Of a stretch of DNA of 9,113 bases, positions 6,761 through 9,113 are shown one piece after another. The first letter of the stretch is position 1. The number at the start of each line of letters is the position of its first letter. Below the pieces are notes generated by a model that saw nothing but the letters and a program-made list of their open reading frames with translations, searched no databases and was not told the origin of the DNA. Source of the DNA: Flavobacteriaceae bacterium (lineage in GTDB: Bacteria > Bacteroidota > Bacteroidia > Flavobacteriales > Flavobacteriaceae); contig NVSY01000021.1 in the NCBI GenBank assembly GCA_002401385.1, positions 1-9,113 on the forward strand, read 5' to 3'. The position numbers were made by a program, and so were the translations under genes.

Positions 6761-8377
6761 ATGAAAATAAGATTACATATAGGAATACTATTTATAGCTA
6801 CATTACTTACATTAAGTAGTTGTGAACAGAAAACTAAAGAAACCATAAAAGCTAACAAACAACCGAATATCGTATTTATTATGGCCGATGATCATGCGGT
6901 TGCTGCCATTAGTGCCTATGAAGATTGGTTGTCTGAAATTGCACCAACACCAAATATTGATCGTATTGCTAATAACGGTATGCTCATGTATAATACCTAC
7001 AATACAAATTCTATTTGTGGGCCAAGTAGATCGGCTATCTTAACCGGAAAATATAGTCATGTAAGTGGATTTTTTAAGAACGAAAAAGGAGGAGATTTTG
7101 ATGGAAGTCAGCAAACCTTTCCCAAACTATTGCAACAAGGAGGATATGAAACAGCAGTGGTTGGAAAATGGCATTTAGGAACGGTTCCAACGGGTTTCGA
7201 TTATTCTAAAGTAATGATTAATCATGGTGGACAAGGAACGTATTTTGATACTGTTTTTTTAGAAAACGGAAAAGACACCATTGTTGAAAGAGAACGTCAT
7301 TCAACAGCACAAGTTGCTCATGATGCGTTAAAATGGTTAGACAATGGGAGAGATAAAGACAAACCTTTTATGTTGATGTATCAGTTCAAAGCGCCACACA
7401 GACCTTGGACACCTGCAGAAGAATTCAAAGAGTTGTTTACAGAGGGTGATTTGCCTCATCCAGCTAACTTTAACGATGATTACAAAGGACGAAAAGCAGC
7501 CAGCGAACAATGGATGGAAATTGCAAACCATATGAATCGTAAAGATTTAAAAGTACCGCCTAAGAATCCTGAAAGTATGACTAAATGGGAATTTAATAAG
7601 TACAATTTATATGGTAATAGAGCAGGCGAAGATTGGACACCACATGATTCATTGCAAGGTGCTGAATTGAAAAACTGGAAGTTTCAAGCTTATGTAAAAG
7701 ATTATTTACGCTGCGTTGCTGGCGTTGATAAGGCAGTAGGGCAAATGCTAGATTATTTAGATGAAAATAATTTAACAGAGAATACAATTATTGTTTATAC
7801 ATCAGACCAAGGATTTTATTTAGGAGAACATGGCTGGTTTGACAAGCGATTTATGTATGAGGAATCGTTTAGAATGCCATTTATGATTCAATATCCTGGG
7901 GTAATTGAGCCTGCATCTGTGAATAGAGAGTTGTTATTGAATATTGATTTTGCTCCCACATTCTTAGATTTTGCCGGATTAGCCATTCCAGAGGATATTC
8001 AAGGAACAAGTTTTAAAAAGCAATTGGTTAATGATAAATCAGCAGAAACAAGAGAAGCGGTTTACTATCACTATTATGAATGGCCAAAATGGCACAACGT
8101 TCAGCCACATTATGGTGTAAGAACAGATAGATATAAGTTAATTCACTATTACTATAGTATGGATGAGTGGGAATTGTTCGATTTAGATACCGACAAAAAT
8201 GAAATGAACAACCTGTACGGTAAGGCTGGTTATGAAGAGATTACTGCCACTCTAAAACAACAAATAAAGGAGTTACAAGTGGAGTATAAAGATGATATGA
8301 GTTTAGAAGAAATGCGAGAAATGACGGATGTTGTAATTGAGCGTGTTTATAATGAATCAAATTTAAAAACAAAATAA
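6761..8377 (+). CDS. Lipoprotein sulfatase, glucosamine-6-sulfatase-like (S1 family)
   Basis: This 538-residue type I sulfatase would hydrolyse sulfate esters on the PUL substrate while anchored by a lipid. The signal ends in a lipobox, T-L-S-S-Cys21. The next residues (E-Q-K-T-K-E) do not form a clear acidic export signal, so either side of the outer membrane is possible. Active-site parts are Asp43-Asp44 (metal), formylglycine motif C-G-P-S-R with Cys86, Lys136 and His138 in G-K-W-H-L-G, His213 in A-P-H-R-P, Asp349-Gln350 in S-D-Q-G-F-Y, and Lys362 in F-D-K-R-F. The D-Q-G-F-Y-L-G-E-H-G stretch and the C-G-P-S-R/L-T-G-K-Y-S-H context recall N-acetylglucosamine-6-sulfatase-like enzymes (SulfAtlas S1_11), a subfamily assigned from memory of motifs. 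Gln in place of His or Asn after the metal Asp seems normal for that group. The protein ends with a charged, probably helical tail. The start lies 13 nt after the GH3 stop and the next ATG is 4 nt after this stop. Confidence 0.9.
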   Translation: MKIRLHIGILFIATLLTLSSCEQKTKETIKANKQPNIVFIMADDHAVAAISAYEDWLSEIAPTPNIDRIANNGMLMYNTYNTNSICGPSRSAILTGKYSHVSGFFKNEKGGDFDGSQQTFPKLLQQGGYETAVVGKWHLGTVPTGFDYSKVMINHGGQGTYFDTVFLENGKDTIVERERHSTAQVAHDALKWLDNGRDKDKPFMLMYQFKAPHRPWTPAEEFKELFTEGDLPHPANFNDDYKGRKAASEQWMEIANHMNRKDLKVPPKNPESMTKWEFNKYNLYGNRAGEDWTPHDSLQGAELKNWKFQAYVKDYLRCVAGVDKAVGQMLDYLDENNLTENTIIVYTSDQGFYLGEHGWFDKRFMYEESFRMPFMIQYPGVIEPASVNRELLLNIDFAPTFLDFAGLAIPEDIQGTSFKKQLVNDKSAETREAVYYHYYEWPKWHNVQPHYGVRTDRYKLIHYYYSMDEWELFDLDTDKNEMNNLYGKAGYEEITATLKQQIKELQVEYKDDMSLEEMREMTDVVIERVYNESNLKTK

Positions 8378-8381
8378 CTCC

Positions 8382-9113
8382 ATGAGAAAAAATCTTAAAT
8401 ATTTACTTTTTTATGTACTCTTTGTTTCACAAATATTGTTGGCGCAAACCAAACCAAATATTGTTTTGATTTTAGCCGATGACTTAGGCTTTTCGGATAT
8501 AGGAAGTTTTGGAGGCGAAATTCAGACTCCGAATTTAGATAAACTTGCAGAAGACGGTATTAGATACACACAATTTTACAATACCTCTAGATGCTGTCCA
8601 ACCAGAGCCTCCTTACTTACGGGATTGTATCCTCATCAAACAGGATTGGGCTGGATGACAAAAGTAGATTTGCAACAACCGGGGTATATAGGTGAGTTAA
8701 ATAATCAAAATGTTACCATTGGAGAAGTCCTAAAACAATCGGGGTATTCAACATACATTTCAGGTAAATGGCATGTTAATAAAGACGATGAGTGCGATCA
8801 AGATAGCCCGAGACATAACTGGCCTTTACATCGAGGATTTGATAAATTTTATGGTATTCTTAAAGGAGCTTCCGATTATTTTAATCCAGACAATTTATAC
8901 CATGGTGATACGCTGATTAAACCTAACAAAGATTATTATTTTACAGATGCTGTAAATGATTATGGACGTAAGTTTATTAACGATCATTATGAGACTAATA
9001 GTGATAAACCTTTCTTTCTATATTTAGCCCACATAGCGCCACATTGGCCAATACAAGCAAAACCTGAGGATATAAAAAAATACGAAGGAAAATATATGGA
9101 AGGATGGGATTTG
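8382..9113 (+). CDS. Arylsulfatase, AtsA-like (S1 family), 5' part only, cut by the window end
   Basis: An open frame of 244 codons runs from ATG 8382 to the last base without a stop, so the C-terminal half is outside the window. The signal peptide ends in I-L-L-A with Gln22 at +1, predicting a periplasmic enzyme. The mature part begins K-P-N-I-V-L-I-L-A-D-D-L-G with metal ligands Asp33-Asp34. The formylglycine motif is C-C-P-T-R (71-75) with Cys71 as the modified residue. Lys129 and His131 lie in G-K-W-H, and His221 in A-P-H-W-P. The Thr in the motif and the A-P-H-W-P-I-Q-A stretch match Pseudomonas AtsA-type sulfatases (S1_4-like), distinct from the two other sulfatases here. The second metal site and the last catalytic Lys should lie downstream. 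The start is 4 nt after the previous stop and has no Shine-Dalgarno site. It most likely belongs to the same operon. Confidence 0.9.
   Translation, partial: MRKNLKYLLFYVLFVSQILLAQTKPNIVLILADDLGFSDIGSFGGEIQTPNLDKLAEDGIRYTQFYNTSRCCPTRASLLTGLYPHQTGLGWMTKVDLQQPGYIGELNNQNVTIGEVLKQSGYSTYISGKWHVNKDDECDQDSPRHNWPLHRGFDKFYGILKGASDYFNPDNLYHGDTLIKPNKDYYFTDAVNDYGRKFINDHYETNSDKPFFLYLAHIAPHWPIQAKPEDIKKYEGKYMEGWDL

Noticed and set aside
7805..7810. Asp-Gln in place of Asp-His/Asn in the lipoprotein sulfatase, taken as a sign of inactivation
   Set aside because: The D-Q-G-F-Y context appears normal for glucosamine-6-sulfatase-like enzymes and all other active-site residues are present.

Overview
The window looks like part of a polysaccharide utilization locus (PUL) from a marine-type Flavobacteriia/Bacteroidota bacterium. 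The DNA is AT-rich and all genes are on the + strand. Translation starts follow A-rich leaders rather than Shine-Dalgarno sites. The exported proteins show Bacteroidota signals: a Cys lipobox followed by an acidic surface-export signal, and signal peptidase I sites ending in Ala with Gln at +1. The gene content is a surface lipoprotein, three sulfatases of different types, a GH10-like domain and a GH3 enzyme. This fits digestion of a sulfated, probably algal, polysaccharide. No SusC, SusD, regulator or sulfatase-maturing enzyme gene is present, so these must lie outside the window.

Layout. Positions 1-92 are a non-coding leader with an imperfect stem-loop. Positions 93-1682 encode a large surface lipoprotein with cadherin/Ig-like repeats, at the place where a surface glycan-binding protein is expected after susCD. 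A rho-independent terminator at about 1689-1730 separates it from a compact block of four genes: a sulfatase fused to a GH10-like glycosidase (1768-4392), a GH3 beta-glycosidase (4393-6747), a lipoprotein sulfatase (6761-8377) and an arylsulfatase that runs off the window (8382-9113). The gaps in this block are 0, 13 and 4 nt, so it is almost certainly one operon.

Inferred teamwork. The lipoprotein captures glycan at the cell surface. The sulfatases remove sulfate esters from different positions, the GH10-like domain cuts the backbone or an oligosaccharide, and the GH3 enzyme releases terminal beta-linked sugars in the periplasm. The most notable item is the single-chain sulfatase-GH10 protein. 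Its GH10 half keeps both catalytic glutamates but has lost two of the three tryptophans that normally surround the -1 sugar, so its substrate is probably not plain xylan. The GH3 also has a glucosidase-type rather than xylosidase-type motif. The polysaccharide therefore cannot be named from sequence alone.
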